Of a stretch of DNA of 64,000 nt, positions 44,727 to 54,080 are shown piece after piece (position 1 is the first letter of the stretch; the number at the start of each line of letters is the position of its first letter). Made by a program: the position numbers and the translations under genes. Location: NCBI RefSeq assembly GCF_003367375.1, contig NZ_CP031416.1:2363501-2427500 (forward strand), written 5' to 3'. Under the pieces are notes generated by a model that ran no database searches, was not told the origin of the DNA, and saw only the letters and a program-made list of their open reading frames with translations. The DNA comes from Gallaecimonas mangrovi. Its GTDB lineage: Bacteria; Pseudomonadota; Gammaproteobacteria; Enterobacterales; Gallaecimonadaceae.

Positions 44727-46325
44727 ATGACATTTATGAGTGCCATATTTATTGCCCTGGCTTTTTTTGGCGGGCTAACCGTTAGCCGTATTGGCCTCCC
44801 GCCTTTGGTCGGCTTTTTAATTGCCGGTTTTACCCTGCATGCTTTAGGTGTTCCCGCGCCAGCGGGGCTTCAGCACTTAGCGGACCTCGGTGTCACACTG
44901 CTGCTCTTTACCATCGGCCTGAAACTCAAACTAAAAAGCCTCATCAAGCCTGAAGTATGGGGCGCCACCACCGTCCATTTACTGGCATCAACGCTGCTGT
45001 TTACCCTGGGGATAGCCTTGGTGTCACTCACCGGGTTGATTGGCGGCGCCTTTAGCACCTGGCTAATTATTGCTTTTGCCTTAAGTTTTTCGTCTACCGT
45101 TTTTGCCGTCAAAGTGCTGGAAGATAAAGGTGATACCAGCTCCCTTTATGGCCGCTTAGCCATTGGTATTTTGGTGATGCAAGATATCTTCGCGGTGCTG
45201 TTTTTAACCTTTGCCCAAGGTAAAACACCGGCCATCTGGGCCCCTGCCCTCTTGGCACTGCCGTTAATCAGGCCGCTGCTGTTTCGCGTGCTTAATTGGT
45301 GCAGCAATTCCGAGCTGCAAAGTTTGGCGGGGCTTTTTTTGGCGCTGGTGGCAGGGGTAACGCTGTTTGATGCCGCCGGCCTTAAGCCAGATTTGGGTGC
45401 CCTGGTTATGGGCATGCTAGTGGCGGGCCACAGCCGCGCTGACGCCTTAAGTAAAACCTTGTTTAATTTAAAAGAACTGCTGTTGGTCGGCTTTTTCTTA
45501 AGCATTGGTTTTAATGGCTTACCCAGCTTGTCGATGCTGGCCATCGCCTTGGTATTGGTGCTGTTATTGCCACTGAAAACCGGTTTGTATTTTTGGGTGT
45601 TAAGCCGGTTTGGGTTGCGGGTCCGTACCGGCGTTCTGGCTTCACTATCTCTGGCCTCTTACTCGGAGTTTGGCCTGATCGTGGTCGCCTTGGGCGCCAA
45701 AGCCGGCCTTTTAGCGCCGCAATGGTTAACCGTTATCGCCATTGCTTTGTCGCTGTCATTTGCGTTGGCCTCGCCATTAAACACCTGGGCCGAAGCGGTT
45801 TATCGCAAATTAACCCCACACCTTAAGCCGCTTGAGCGGCGACGTTTACACCCCGAAGACGCCCCCATTGATATTGATGGTGCCAAAGTTTTGATCTTTG
45901 GCATGGGCCGGTTAGGCACCGGTGCCTACGACCAACTTAAAGCCGAGTTTGGAGACGCAGTACTGGGTATCGACCACGCCGTAGACAAGGTACTGGAGCA
46001 TCAACAGGCCGAGCGGCAAGTCTTGGTTGGCGACGCCACCGACTCCGATTTCTGGTCAAAAATACGCCATGACGAAATGCTCGAACTGGTGCTACTGGCC
46101 ATGCCTAACCACCACGGTAACCTCTTTGCCGCCGAAGAACTGAAAGAGCGGGGCTACCACGGCAAGGTAGCGGCGGTAGCGAAGTTTCCTGACGAAGTGG
46201 CAGAGCTAAAGGCGATGGGAATAGAAGTGTTTAATATATTTGAAGAGGCGGGCGCTGGCTTTGCCCGCCATGTGCTTAATATCGCTCGCCTTGGCCCCCA
46301 ACGTCCTTATCATCAAGGACTTTAA
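44727..46325 (+). CDS. Kef/YbaL-type monovalent cation:proton antiporter with TrkA-N domain
   Basis: A 532-residue CPA2-family protein with about 12 helices (residues 1-355), SRIGLPPLVGFLIAGFTL near the start, and a C-terminal nucleotide-binding TrkA-N domain (about 378-500) opening KVLIFGMGRLGTGAYDQL. It probably exports K+ or Na+ against H+, controlled by NAD(H) or another ligand. The glutathione-gating region of KefB/KefC is not obvious, so YbaL-like is the safer comparison. Overlaps the convergent lipoprotein gene by 50 bp. Confidence 0.87.
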   Translation: MTFMSAIFIALAFFGGLTVSRIGLPPLVGFLIAGFTLHALGVPAPAGLQHLADLGVTLLLFTIGLKLKLKSLIKPEVWGATTVHLLASTLLFTLGIALVSLTGLIGGAFSTWLIIAFALSFSSTVFAVKVLEDKGDTSSLYGRLAIGILVMQDIFAVLFLTFAQGKTPAIWAPALLALPLIRPLLFRVLNWCSNSELQSLAGLFLALVAGVTLFDAAGLKPDLGALVMGMLVAGHSRADALSKTLFNLKELLLVGFFLSIGFNGLPSLSMLAIALVLVLLLPLKTGLYFWVLSRFGLRVRTGVLASLSLASYSEFGLIVVALGAKAGLLAPQWLTVIAIALSLSFALASPLNTWAEAVYRKLTPHLKPLERRRLHPEDAPIDIDGAKVLIFGMGRLGTGAYDQLKAEFGDAVLGIDHAVDKVLEHQQAERQVLVGDATDSDFWSKIRHDEMLELVLLAMPNHHGNLFAAEELKERGYHGKVAAVAKFPDEVAELKAMGIEVFNIFEEAGAGFARHVLNIARLGPQRPYHQGL

Positions 46326-46680
46326 TGTCGGTAATGTGAAATGGCGTGCCCCACTGCTGGGTGGTCATCACATCTGTTGCCGCGCTACCTTGCACCTCGA
46401 CCTTAAGACCGGGCCGCTTGAAGCTTTTATCAAGCCCAAGTGGCAGCCATTTACGGCCCTTGGCATCCACAATGCCGTAAAAGCCGCCTTCCATCGGTAA
46501 AAAGACCACCTCACCCACAAACTGCTCCTGCTTGGCTTCACCTTTTTGCACGGGCTTCTCCACGGTAAGGGGGGGCTTGTTGGCAACCTTGAAGGTCTTC
46601 TCGGGACTGGTGCTGTTATCGGCTTGACTGCAGCCACTCAAGGCTACGGCGGCCATTGCTAGTATCCATTTTGCTGACAT
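46276..46680 (-). CDS. Hypothetical lipoprotein
   Basis: A 134-residue lipoprotein with lipobox LSGC near residue 16, then a Ser/Thr/Lys/Pro linker and a small C-terminal domain (about 55-125) with GGFYGIVDAKGRKWLPLGL, possibly a small beta-barrel. I do not recognise the family. AGGGAG supports the ATG at 46680. The last 50 bases lie antisense in the antiporter gene, so both 3' ends are constrained together. Confidence 0.65.
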   Translation of the reverse strand: MSAKWILAMAAVALSGCSQADNSTSPEKTFKVANKPPLTVEKPVQKGEAKQEQFVGEVVFLPMEGGFYGIVDAKGRKWLPLGLDKSFKRPGLKVEVQGSAATDVMTTQQWGTPFHITDIKVLDDKDVGGQGERY

Positions 46681-46694
46681 CACATGCTCCCTAT

Positions 46695-47519
46695 TCACAG
46701 GTTTTCTGATAACGCGACCACCGCCGAAGGGCTGGCCGGTGCCATGCCCGCCTCTTTTAGCACCTCAAATAGCTTAAGGTTTAAGGCTAACCGCTGCTGG
46801 TGATAATGCGACGTTTCAAGCCAGGCGCGAACAATAAGCCGCACACCAACCGCGGTGAAAGCATCAATGCCGAGCTGCATCGGCGGCGCCGTTGCATCGG
46901 CATCAGCGGCAAGATGGCTTTCAAGTAACCGTAGCGCTTGTTGCGGGTCGGCACCGGCGGGCAGCAAAAAGGTAGTTTCGGCTAATTTATGCTGCTGAGA
47001 GTTTTGATAAATCTCCCCCAGCACCTTGCGATTGGGAATATGAATACGCTCACCGTCTTCTGTCACCAACACGGTTTGCGCCAGGGTAATGTCTTCCACT
47101 AGCCCGGCCCGGCCAAGCAGCTCTAAGGTATCGCCAACCGAAAAAGGCCGAGTCAGTACAATAGCAACACCCGCGCCGTAATTAGAGATGGGCCCTTGTA
47201 CCGCCAGGCTTAAACCAAAAGTGGCAGCACCAATAGCAGCGATAAGCGGGCTGATGGTAATGCCAAGCTTGCCGGCAGCAATAACAATAAAAATGGCCAG
47301 AATGGCCAAGCGCGCCAAATTGGCGAAAAAGCGCACCAGGGTTTGGTCCCACTGGCGCTTATTACCGATACGGATAATGGCGCGGCCACCCCAGGCCGAA
47401 AACCACCAACCCAATAAAATGATAATGACAGCGCCCAGCAGCTGGAAGCCATACTGCACCAGATAATCAAGCACCTGCTGAGACAGGCTCTGTAAATAAT
47501 CAAATTCGTTGCTCAGCAT
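46695..47519 (-). CDS. mscS: Small-conductance mechanosensitive channel (MscS family)
   Basis: Releases solutes during hypoosmotic shock. The 274-residue length equals that of E. coli MscS. Three N-terminal helices are seen, and the pore helix is in AAIGAATFGLSLAVQGPISN (Gly/Ala-rich). The beta domain has LTRPFSVGDTLELLGRAGLV and IHIPNRKVLG. It is followed at 14 bp by the lipoprotein gene on the same strand, so they may be co-transcribed. Confidence 0.92.
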   Translation of the reverse strand: MLSNEFDYLQSLSQQVLDYLVQYGFQLLGAVIIILLGWWFSAWGGRAIIRIGNKRQWDQTLVRFFANLARLAILAIFIVIAAGKLGITISPLIAAIGAATFGLSLAVQGPISNYGAGVAIVLTRPFSVGDTLELLGRAGLVEDITLAQTVLVTEDGERIHIPNRKVLGEIYQNSQQHKLAETTFLLPAGADPQQALRLLESHLAADADATAPPMQLGIDAFTAVGVRLIVRAWLETSHYHQQRLALNLKLFEVLKEAGMAPASPSAVVALSENL

Positions 47520-47620
47520 CCCTTCAACCCGAAATTGACGTTAATAACTTGTTTCCAGCTTATCGATTAATACAGGCAATTGCTTGCAAAACCGTCACTT
47601 AAAAGCGGTTCGTTGGCGTG

Positions 47621-48253
47621 TTAGTCAGCTTCACCCTGCTGATAGCGAAACACCGGCAAACCAATGTTGAGCCTAAGCACCAACAGCCGCAGCGCGAAGC
47701 CTGTCACCAGCGTGGTGCCGGTATTGGTAAGCTCCCCCACGCCTAATGCCGATAACAGCAGGTATAACAGCGCCGAAAAAAGCGCGACACCGGCGTAAAT
47801 TTCTTTTTGAAAGACCAGCGGAATACGGTTACACAGAATATCTCGCAGCACACCACCAAACACCCCGGTAATGATGGCGGCAATACAGGCCACGCCCCAA
47901 CCAAGCCCCATTGCCAGTGCGACCTGGGTACCAATAATGGAAAAAACCACCAGCCCCAAAGCATCAAGCACCAGAAAGATTTTTCTGAGTTTGGTCATCA
48001 GCGGCGCGATAAAGGTCGTTACCACTGCCGCCCCACATACCAGCAGAATATATTCCGGGTGCGCCACCCAGGTTAAGGGGTAATGGCCCAGTAAAATATC
48101 GCGAATAGAACCGCCGCCAATGGCAGTGACCGCAGCGATGATCACCACCCCAAACAGATCCATGCTACGTTTGCCTGCCGCCAGCGCACCGGTCATGGCT
48201 TCGGCAGTGATACCAAGGATATACAGCACGGTTAATAGCAAGGTCAGCTCCAA
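47621..48253 (-). CDS. TRIC cation channel family protein (UPF0126)
   Basis: A 210-residue membrane protein of two inverted-repeat halves, each with a Gly-rich motif: [20 protein letters not shown] and [19 protein letters not shown]. Prokaryotic TRIC proteins form K+-permeable trimers. Seven helices fit the length. Role in this organism unknown. Confidence 0.88.
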   Translation of the reverse strand: MELTLLLTVLYILGITAEAMTGALAAGKRSMDLFGVVIIAAVTAIGGGSIRDILLGHYPLTWVAHPEYILLVCGAAVVTTFIAPLMTKLRKIFLVLDALGLVVFSIIGTQVALAMGLGWGVACIAAIITGVFGGVLRDILCNRIPLVFQKEIYAGVALFSALLYLLLSALGVGELTNTGTTLVTGFALRLLVLRLNIGLPVFRYQQGEAD

Positions 48254-48409
48254 TCACACCGAAAAACGCGATTATAAGTAGGGCTAACAACAGTTACACT
48301 TGACCTTTTTTGCCAGCAGATGATTATTTTTTCTAATGCGCCGTTCATCATCAGTCCCTTATAAACAAGGTACCGCTTTGCCATCTGTTTTTGCGACCCG
48401 GAGTAATCA

Positions 48410-48832
48410 ATGAAAAAAGTCCTGCTACTTGCCGCCGCCCTACTGCTGACCGCCTGTAGTCAAGCCCCGGGTGCGGGCGATATGAAAGATATTTTAACCC
48501 GCCAATATCAGCGCCAGTTGGGGCCTGATGCGGTGCTGGTGAGAAACCTGAAAAAGGTCGATGGCAAGGCTGAGGGAAAAGACCGTTATTTAGTCGACGT
48601 AAAATACGATTTGGTGTTCTTGAAAGGCTTTGACCAACTTAGCCAGCAAGCGCAGGATAAAGCCAAAGATGGCCAGTGGCTGGGCGCGGTCGACCAAGGC
48701 TTAAACCTCTGGCAACTGCGCATGACCTATGGCGATGTAAAAAGCGGCGACGTCAAGCACGTTGCCAAGCGCTATAAACTCGTCAAAACCGATGCGGGTT
48801 GGGACTTAGCCGATAACTGGCCCGAAAACTGA
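48410..48832 (+). CDS. Hypothetical lipoprotein
   Basis: A 140-residue lipoprotein; lipobox LTAC at residues 13-16, then a small folded domain with alternating strands (YLVDVKYDLVFLKG) and a conserved-looking end (KTDAGWDLADNWPEN). This shape resembles small periplasmic DUF4878/NTF2-like lipoproteins, but I cannot assign it. Transcribed alone upstream of the sulfur fusion gene. Confidence 0.7.
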   Translation: MKKVLLLAAALLLTACSQAPGAGDMKDILTRQYQRQLGPDAVLVRNLKKVDGKAEGKDRYLVDVKYDLVFLKGFDQLSQQAQDKAKDGQWLGAVDQGLNLWQLRMTYGDVKSGDVKHVAKRYKLVKTDAGWDLADNWPEN

Positions 48833-48951
48833 GCGGGCTTATCGCATTTCGCTATGACCACAACTCGCATATTCAAAAACCGAATAACGATAGTGCTTTT
48901 GTTTATATAGAATCGGAGTCTTCTCAGGCGTTTAGATGAAGGAGCGGTATT

Positions 48952-51189
48952 ATGGGCGCGCTGACCCGGCCAAGCATTGAAGAAATCTATCTCGACACCA
49001 ATGCCACTACCCCAGTACTACCCCAAGCGGTGGTTGCAGTTGAACAAGTGATGCAGGCACTTTACGGGAACCCCAGCTCAACCCACATTACCGGCCTTAA
49101 AGCCCGCCACTTGATGGAAAGTACCCGTGACCTGGCCCGCCAGGTTTTGGGTGCCAGCAGTGGACATCTTATCTTCACGTCCGGCGCTACCGAAGGCATC
49201 CAAACAGCGGTGGTGTCAGCACTGTCTTCGGTCAAAAGCCAACCGGCGTTACTTAACAAGCCTAAAAAGTTACTGCTCTATGGCGCCACCGAACATAAAG
49301 CGGTACCTAACACCTTAAAACACTGGAACCAGCTGCTGGATATCAACGCCGAAATTGTGCCGATCCCGGTTAATCAGCAGGGGCTGTTGGATGTTGATTT
49401 CATTCGCCGCCACGCCAAAGATGCGTTGATGATTTGTACGATGGCGGTCAATAACGAAACCGGTGCCCGCCAAGACCTTAGCGCCATTGAGCAGGCTATT
49501 CGCAGCGAAAATAAAGCCTGTTTATGGATGGTGGACTGTGTACAGGCACTCGGTAAAACCGACCTCGCCTTAAGTAACACCAGTATCGACTATGCACCCT
49601 TTTCCGGGCACAAACTCTATGCCATGAAAGGCATTGGTTTGCTTTATGTCCGTGAAAACGCGCCCTTCTCCCCTTTTATTGCTGGTGGCGGCCAGGAGCA
49701 GGGCCTGCGCTCTGGTACCGAAAACCTGCCCGGCATTGCCTCGCTAAAACCGATTTTAGAGGCGCTATTAGACCCCGAACATAAAACCTTCCGCTCTTTA
49801 GCCACCTTAACCGCCTTTCGCCAACAGCTGGCCGCGGCGCTTCAAAAGGCCTTTAGCGGCCTGGTGTTTAACAACGATTTTTCCGTAAGCGTGCCTACTA
49901 CCCTAAATTTTTCGGTGAAAGGTTTTGCTTCTAAAGAGCTACTTGACCTTTTCGACGCCGCCAATATTCGTGTTTCCAGTGGTTCAGCCTGTTCGTCGGG
50001 CGCCACCCGGTCTTTTGTGTTGGATGCCATGGGGCTGCCGGCCTGGCAGAGTGAGTCGGCTATTCGCTTATCCTTTGGCCCGGCAATGACGCAAGCGCAG
50101 TTAGATGCCGCTTGTGAGCGTATTCAACAGGCCAGTGACGCACTTCGCTATTCGTGTCGCCACCCTGGCCATTTACGCCCAGAGCAGGCGATAGACGGCT
50201 TACTGCAATTAAAAAGTGGCGCCGATTGCTGTTACCTTTTGATTAACCAGAGCCAGTGCGTGGTGATTGACCCGGTCGAAGCTCTACTGCCACGGATAAT
50301 TGAAACAGTGCAATGCGCTGGCCTTACCGTCAAAGCCATACTCGACACCCATAACCATGGCGACCATATCTCTGCCGCTGACGCCTTGAGCCAAGCCTTG
50401 GCACTGCCTCGCATCGATGTTGACGCCCTCGGCTGGCCCCTTAACGCTACCAAGGGGGAGTTGGGTTTGCCGGCCATCGAAATTGGCAACAATGTCTTAA
50501 GCCGTTTAGCAACCCCTGGGCATACCGACGATGCGGTTGCGCTGTTACTCAGCAGTAATGGCGTAATTAAAGCTGCCTTTGTTGGCGATACCGTGCTTCA
50601 TGGCGGTCTTGGCCGCACCGACTTTGCCAGCTCCGACCCCGTAGCGCTTTACCAAAGCCTTAAACGCTTAAGCGACATACTGCCTGCCAAAGCACTGCTG
50701 CTACCCGCTCACGATTACCACAACTTGCTGTTCACCTCTTTTGAGGCAGAGCAGCGCAACAATCCGCTACTGGCAAAGGTGTTAGCCCCAGTGTCGATGA
50801 TGGACGCTTTAACCTTTGCTAAAGAGAAAACGGCCTTGGATGCGGCCCTTGAGTCGCCGAGCCAAGGCACCGAGATCCGCTGCGGCGTCACCAACCTTGA
50901 GCTGAAACTTAGCGCTGAACAAGAGCTGTGCCTGGACGACCTTGCCAACCTTGAGCGGCCGTTACTGATTGATGTTAGGGAAAGCCACGAACATCACCTG
51001 CAGCATTTTAATAATGATGACAGTGCGCCGTTGTCGCGGTTAGCGCAGTATCTGTTAGAACATCCGGAAGATACGCCGTTGGTTTGTTACTGCCGCAGTG
51101 GCTCTCGCTCACAATTAGCGGCCGCAGCCCTTACCCGCCTTGGCCGCAAGGCCTACCACATCAAAGGCGGTGTGGCGCTCAGTCAGTAG
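48952..51189 (+). CDS. Cysteine desulfurase - persulfide dioxygenase - rhodanese fusion
   Basis: A 745-residue three-part enzyme. Residues 1-400 form a class V PLP-dependent cysteine desulfurase: PLP Lys221 in SGHK and active Cys347 in SSGSACSSG. Residues 410-615 form a metallo-beta-lactamase fold of ETHE1 type: THNHGDH (467-472), His524, Asp546, GRTDF (554-558) and PAHDYHN (585-591). Residues 655-745 form a rhodanese with DVR (674-676) and active loop CRSGSR (Cys714-Arg719). Each site looks intact. The likely flow is sulfur from cysteine to persulfide, then oxidation to sulfite or transfer to an acceptor. Fusions like this may exist in annotated marine genomes; this order is inferred to be functional, not proven. 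Confidence 0.85.
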   Translation: MGALTRPSIEEIYLDTNATTPVLPQAVVAVEQVMQALYGNPSSTHITGLKARHLMESTRDLARQVLGASSGHLIFTSGATEGIQTAVVSALSSVKSQPALLNKPKKLLLYGATEHKAVPNTLKHWNQLLDINAEIVPIPVNQQGLLDVDFIRRHAKDALMICTMAVNNETGARQDLSAIEQAIRSENKACLWMVDCVQALGKTDLALSNTSIDYAPFSGHKLYAMKGIGLLYVRENAPFSPFIAGGGQEQGLRSGTENLPGIASLKPILEALLDPEHKTFRSLATLTAFRQQLAAALQKAFSGLVFNNDFSVSVPTTLNFSVKGFASKELLDLFDAANIRVSSGSACSSGATRSFVLDAMGLPAWQSESAIRLSFGPAMTQAQLDAACERIQQASDALRYSCRHPGHLRPEQAIDGLLQLKSGADCCYLLINQSQCVVIDPVEALLPRIIETVQCAGLTVKAILDTHNHGDHISAADALSQALALPRIDVDALGWPLNATKGELGLPAIEIGNNVLSRLATPGHTDDAVALLLSSNGVIKAAFVGDTVLHGGLGRTDFASSDPVALYQSLKRLSDILPAKALLLPAHDYHNLLFTSFEAEQRNNPLLAKVLAPVSMMDALTFAKEKTALDAALESPSQGTEIRCGVTNLELKLSAEQELCLDDLANLERPLLIDVRESHEHHLQHFNNDDSAPLSRLAQYLLEHPEDTPLVCYCRSGSRSQLAAAALTRLGRKAYHIKGGVALSQ

Positions 51190-51265
51190 TGCCAATGATA
51201 TTGGTTGCAACCTAACCGGCTCTGGCAAACAATCATTAAAAATAACAAACGGATAAGGTAGTGGG

Positions 51266-51433
51266 ATGTTTCAACAAATTGATCATGTAGTGCGTATCGT
51301 CGGTTTAGTGCTGCTGATCCTCGGTTGGCTGCTTAAAAGCCGAACCACGATGCTGGTGGGTGGTTTGCTGATATTTGCAGCGGAGTTTTTGAGCGGCGAG
51401 TTTGCTGGTGCGCTGAAAAAAATATCCCACTAA
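51266..51433 (+). CDS. Small membrane protein (55 residues)
   Basis: ATG at 51266 after an AAGG-containing leader, stop at 51431-51433. Two short hydrophobic stretches (IVGLVLLILGWLL and LVGGLLIFAAEFL) make a probable two-helix membrane peptide. It lies 76 bp beyond the fusion gene on the same strand and ends in a terminator, so the pair may be one transcript. No family recognised. Confidence 0.6.
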   Translation: MFQQIDHVVRIVGLVLLILGWLLKSRTTMLVGGLLIFAAEFLSGEFAGALKKISH

Positions 51434-51456
51434 AAAGGGCGCGAAAGCGCCCTTTT
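51433..51456. terminator. Bidirectional terminator
   Basis: Arm AAAAGGGCGC with perfect complement across GAAA, overlapping the small protein's stop codon and facing the convergent atl gene. Confidence 0.87.
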
Positions 51457-51458
51457 AC

Positions 51459-51761
51459 TTACAACCCGTCCCATAGTGCTTGTCGCAGGTTCACCTTACC
51501 GCTTTTGGTTATTGCAACTCCCTCACCCAGCAACAACTGATGTTGCAAGAGGTGGCCTTGGCTGTCCCTTATTGAGCAGGCCCCTTGGGCATTAACCACC
51601 CGGTGCCAGGGCAGTTCCGCTGGGCATGACGCCATGTAGCGCCCCACTAATCGCGGGTTCCAACCAAGGATAGAGGCTAATTGCCCATAGGTTGCCACTT
51701 GGCCAGCAGGAATTAAGGCCACTAGCGCATAAAGGCGAGCAGGTTCAGTACGGGTAGTCAT
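51459..51761 (-). CDS. Alkyltransferase-like protein (ATL)
   Basis: A 100-residue relative of O6-alkylguanine-DNA alkyltransferase with the active Cys replaced by Trp: PWHRVVNAQG where the repair enzyme has PCHRV. IPAGQVATYGQLA is the DNA-binding helix-turn-helix. Such proteins bind O6-alkylguanine without transferring the group and hand the lesion to nucleotide-excision repair. Confidence 0.92.
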   Translation of the reverse strand: MTTRTEPARLYALVALIPAGQVATYGQLASILGWNPRLVGRYMASCPAELPWHRVVNAQGACSIRDSQGHLLQHQLLLGEGVAITKSGKVNLRQALWDGL

Positions 51762-51811
51762 AGCCGCAGCGTACCAGCCTTGTTCGCCCCATAACAGCGC
51801 CGAGGAGGTTG

Positions 51812-52492
51812 TTACTTTTCGAGGTAAGACTGACCTTTACAGAAATGCTCGACACAAGGACTGGCAAAGCGTTTCTCTAAACTTTTTAAGGTGGCAATTT
51901 TTTGCTGAGAATCCAGTAACAATAGTTGGATATCGGCTTCTTTTACGCCGCCCTTGCGCACATGAATGGGCATAGGCACAGCACTGCCTTCCCCCATCGA
52001 CTGCACCACTTGCCGGGCCTGGCCACAACTCATCACATACTGGCCTTCAAAGGTATGGCGGCTTGCTGCCCAATAATTCCATTGCATTTGAAAGCTATCG
52101 GCTTTACCAGCGCACCAATATTGGGTAAGCGCCACCATTTGCCCTAAATGGTAATCTTTGGCCCGCACCCCCGGCATCACGATTTGGTTGATATCGGTGG
52201 TCGCCACCTGAAAGGTGCCCATATTCATCCCTTTTACACGAGACTTGGAGATACCAACGTATTCAGGATGTTGCCAAGCTGTCTTTACCGACTCACGCGC
52301 TGTGTTGGCCGGTTCCGTCACATAGCCCATGGTGGTGAGGTTTTGAGCGTCTTTATGCGGCGGCGCGTTAACGCCGGTAGTCGCTTGCGATGACGTATTT
52401 GGCGCGGGTTCAGTCCTGGCAGACTCACTGTTGGCACACCCCCAAAGCAGTATGGATGTCACGAACAGCACCCCTCGTTTTTTATTTGGCAT
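51812..52492 (-). CDS. Hypothetical lipoprotein
   Basis: Starting at the ATG at 52492 gives a 226-residue lipoprotein (lipobox LLWGC near residue 18, followed by a Ser/Thr/Pro-rich linker). A longer frame to 52594 adds an unlikely N terminus before the signal. The body has two Cys pairs (YWCAGK, MSCGQA, SPCVEHFC) that may form disulfides in the periplasm. No family recognised. Confidence 0.65.
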   Translation of the reverse strand: MPNKKRGVLFVTSILLWGCANSESARTEPAPNTSSQATTGVNAPPHKDAQNLTTMGYVTEPANTARESVKTAWQHPEYVGISKSRVKGMNMGTFQVATTDINQIVMPGVRAKDYHLGQMVALTQYWCAGKADSFQMQWNYWAASRHTFEGQYVMSCGQARQVVQSMGEGSAVPMPIHVRKGGVKEADIQLLLLDSQQKIATLKSLEKRFASPCVEHFCKGQSYLEK

Positions 52493-52634
52493 GGCGGCGG
52501 TCTCGGATATTGGCAAGCAAGTATTTTTATTAACAATATGATAGCAAATCACTGGCGGATTTGTGCTTTCATACAATGTCTTATCAGATGGCATGGGTTT
52601 TTATGGAGCCGTTATGGCGCCCCTAAAAACACCA

Positions 52635-53927
52635 CTAGCGGCCCTTTGATTCCACAAAATAACTGACATGGCTACGCGGCTTTAGGTAGTCGAATACCGC
52701 TTCGGATAAGGCGCTGGGTTTAACAACCTTGGTGATAGTTAATTCGGCCTCAGATAAGTCGACAAAAGCCGCCTGATCCCTGGGCACTGTTGGGTCATAA
52801 AGCAGTATGGTTGGACTGAGCAGCTTGCTGGAATTGACGGACATCACCAAGCCAAACTGCCCGTCACTTAGCTGCACCACGGCCCCTGGCGGGTAAACCC
52901 CAAGCACACGAATAAAGTGCTGCAACATCACTTTATCCAGACGGTGACTTTCGTTCTTAAACAGATATGACAGCACCGCATGCGGCGATAGCCCAGGTTT
53001 GTCGCGGCGCCCGTGGCAAAGATTGTCATATTCATTCGCAACCGCAACCAAACGCGCTAGCGGGGTGATTTGCTCCTTTTTTAAACCCTTGGGATAACCG
53101 GAGCCATCAATGGCTTCATGGTGCTGGGCGATGATGTTCAGCACATCGGCAGGAAAATCAGTTAAGGTTTTAACGATCTCTAACCCGTACTGGGGATGCT
53201 GTTGCAACAGTTGTTGTTCGGCGTCCGTTAGGGCCGCCACTTTTTTTAAGATCTCGGGTGCCACCCGTACTTTACCGAGATCGTGAAACAGCCCACCAAG
53301 GCCAGCATACTTCATCTGGGTTTCATCCAGGTCGGCGGCATGAGCCAATAACATCGACAGCACAGACACATTAAGACTGTGGCAGTAAAAGCCGTCATCA
53401 GCCTTCGGCTCATTCATTAAATGCAGTACCAAATCACTTTGATCGTTCAGAATATCAACAACTTCAGCCACCACGGCACTGGCTTCTTCGAGTGCCGCAA
53501 CCGGCCGGCGCTGCATGTCTTGCATCACGGCTTTAACGTTACCCAAGGCACGTTGAAATTCTTGTTCGGTACGCTGTAACCCCCGCATATACGCTTGCTG
53601 GCGCTCAATTTGCTCTTGTTTCAACGCAAAAGCGGCCGCCTTATCTTTGGCTAAACGTTCATCATCTTCAGCTGGCTCTTGCGCCGATTCGCTGTCTAAC
53701 TGCACCGGCTTTTCGCCCAACGGTAAAGGCGAAGTATCAGAGCGCTCGGGGATCACAATTAACTTCTCTACCCCTAAGCTTTTTATCAGGGCAATTTGCT
53801 TTTCTGTTTTGATTTTAAAGCGATTAAACAGAAAAGGGTGATGCGCCCAGCGCAGTGGCACTATCACATAGAGCCCAAGGCAAAGCTGTTCAACTTTGAT
53901 AGGGAGTTTGGTTTTATTGAGTAACAC
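52635..53927 (-). CDS. HD-GYP phosphodiesterase with DUF3391 N-terminal domain
   Basis: Probably degrades cyclic di-GMP. The DUF3391 region (IKVEQLCLGLYVIVPLRWA) lies at the N terminus, followed by a Gln/Glu-rich helical linker and an HD-GYP domain with FHDLGK and QHHEAIDGSGYPKGL, so metal-binding and GYP motifs are intact. A frame extending to 54107 overlaps the divergent PepSY gene and adds residues not in the family; a GTG at 53927 (430 residues) opening LLNKTKLPIKVEQ fits better. With the GGDEF protein at 31.5-33.2 kb the window encodes both making and breaking of c-di-GMP. Confidence 0.87.
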   Translation of the reverse strand: MLLNKTKLPIKVEQLCLGLYVIVPLRWAHHPFLFNRFKIKTEKQIALIKSLGVEKLIVIPERSDTSPLPLGEKPVQLDSESAQEPAEDDERLAKDKAAAFALKQEQIERQQAYMRGLQRTEQEFQRALGNVKAVMQDMQRRPVAALEEASAVVAEVVDILNDQSDLVLHLMNEPKADDGFYCHSLNVSVLSMLLAHAADLDETQMKYAGLGGLFHDLGKVRVAPEILKKVAALTDAEQQLLQQHPQYGLEIVKTLTDFPADVLNIIAQHHEAIDGSGYPKGLKKEQITPLARLVAVANEYDNLCHGRRDKPGLSPHAVLSYLFKNESHRLDKVMLQHFIRVLGVYPPGAVVQLSDGQFGLVMSVNSSKLLSPTILLYDPTVPRDQAAFVDLSEAELTITKVVKPSALSEAVFDYLKPRSHVSYFVESKGR

Positions 53928-54080
53928 AACCGCTCGCTCTTTTGATGTTCTCTCAAGAGCATAGATGATGCCGACGATGCTTTTATCAAACCCTAAAAGC
54001 AACATTCCATTAAAATAATGAAAACAATTATCAGTAGTGATAAGGTCGACGCCGTTATTCACAGGCCAACCTAAAACACC

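Noticed and set aside
48870-48886. TATTC/GAATA inverted repeat upstream of the fusion gene as a BigR-type sulfur operator
   Set aside because: Five-base arms are too short to call and no ArsR-type regulator gene is near.
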